Assembly: GCA_020024175.1 (NCBI GenBank)
Contig: JAHHUB010000115.1
Span: 1 to 5,348, forward strand
Direction: 5' to 3'
Length of the DNA stretch: 5,348 nucleotides
Origin: Oscillospiraceae bacterium
GTDB taxonomy: Bacteria > Bacillota > Clostridia > Oscillospirales > Ruminococcaceae
The translations under genes were made by a program, and so were the position numbers. The first letter of the stretch is position 1. Each line of letters begins with the position of its first letter. Under the pieces are notes generated by a model. It made no database searches, was not told the origin of the DNA, and was given only the letters and a program-made list of their open reading frames with translations. Below, piece after piece: positions 5,040 through 5,348 of this stretch.

Positions 5040-5348
5040 GCATTATATGAAGTTACCACAAGCTATGGCATGGCAGGTACCAAAGCCAAAGTGTTAATTT
5101 AGTTTAAAAATAACCATAAATACTATTTAAATCACATTCAAATCCATTGTAAAAATACATAAAACATTTCAAGTTACAATGGTACTATATAAATACAGTA
5201 AAAAATAAATAAGCAACACCAGTAATGAAATTGATGTTGCTTAAAATTTTCGATAAAAAATCTAATATATTGGTTGTATTTTTATGAGCTAATTAAATCA
5301 AAACCAATTTTTGTGATTTTTATTATTACATAATGGTAATTTTAGGTT
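5040..5348. other. AT-rich non-coding end of the window with inverted repeats
   Basis: No intact gene is seen. Positions 5040-5102 are less AT-rich than their surroundings and read in one frame as ALYEVTTSYGMAGTKAKVLI followed by TAG, a plausible C-terminal coding remnant with no start. CCATTGTAA (5144-5152) and TTACAATGG (5174-5182) form a perfect 9-base inverted repeat around 21 bases. ATTGGTT (5269-5275) and AACCAAT (5302-5308) form a weak third one. The rest is A/T-rich without recognisable structure. Confidence 0.5.
5202..5242 (-). terminator. Possible terminator for a minus-strand gene right of the window
   Basis: AAGCAACA (5211-5218) and TGTTGCTT (5235-5242) form an 8-base stem with a 16-base loop. 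Read on the minus strand, the stem is followed by ATTTATTTTTT, a fair T-tract; on the plus strand it is followed by AAAATTTT, a poor one. This suggests a leftward gene ending just beyond the right edge. Confidence 0.45.

Noticed and set aside
4841..5059. 72-codon minus-strand frame at the end of the 155-aa gene
   Set aside because: It crosses a terminator hairpin and overlaps a better-supported gene with a strong ribosome binding site.
5144..5182. Inverted repeat CCATTGTAA/TTACAATGG as an insertion-sequence end or attachment site
   Set aside because: No transposase or integrase, no target duplication and only 9-base arms; kept as an unexplained repeat.
1..5348. CRISPR array, tRNA, rRNA or complete mobile element
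   Set aside because: No regularly spaced direct repeats, no cloverleaf or rRNA-like sequence, and no transposase or recombinase frame was seen on either strand.

Overview
The window looks like a piece of a low-GC Gram-positive (Firmicutes, probably Clostridia) chromosome. The evidence is very AT-rich intergenic DNA, strong AGGAGG-type ribosome binding sites, sigma-A-like promoters, several intrinsic terminators and a BlaI/M56 regulatory pair. I cannot name the species. Base composition is not uniform: about the first 430 bases are visibly GC-richer (33 of the first 60 bases are G or C) than the rest, which suggests that the left end has a different history.

Left part (1-920): a VOC-family (glyoxalase/bleomycin-resistance fold) gene whose start lies outside the window, followed by the degenerate tail of a UvrA-like ABC ATPase with an in-frame stop, then a good rho-independent terminator. 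Middle-left (921-1620): no intact gene. It holds the wreck of a minus-strand ABC transporter ATPase. Its Walker A lysine codon is now a stop, its central part is missing and its C-terminal part lies in another frame. A sigma-A-like promoter still points into it. Together these make the left third a gene graveyard.

Middle (1621-3643): a complete two-gene regulatory operon. A TTGACA-N17-TATTAT promoter is overlaid by a 20-bp-arm inverted repeat, followed by a BlaI/MecI-type winged-helix repressor and a BlaR1-like M56 membrane metalloprotease, closed by a terminator. By analogy with BlaR1-BlaI/MecR1-MecI, the membrane protein should sense an outside signal and its zinc protease should trigger inactivation of the repressor, which probably controls its own operon through the dyad. 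The outer domain is not a penicillin-binding domain and no effector gene lies in the operon, so signal and regulon are unknown.

Right part (3644-5348): two divergently transcribed genes of unknown function separated by about 160 bases, each ending near a terminator. The proteins have no signal peptide or membrane segment and share a short NAGW-centred motif. The last 300 bases are AT-rich with inverted repeats, a possible terminator for a minus-strand gene beyond the right edge, and a short possible coding remnant.

The points most worth a second look are the decayed ABC ATPase, the operator dyad with an orphan-looking M56 sensor, and the unknown divergent pair.
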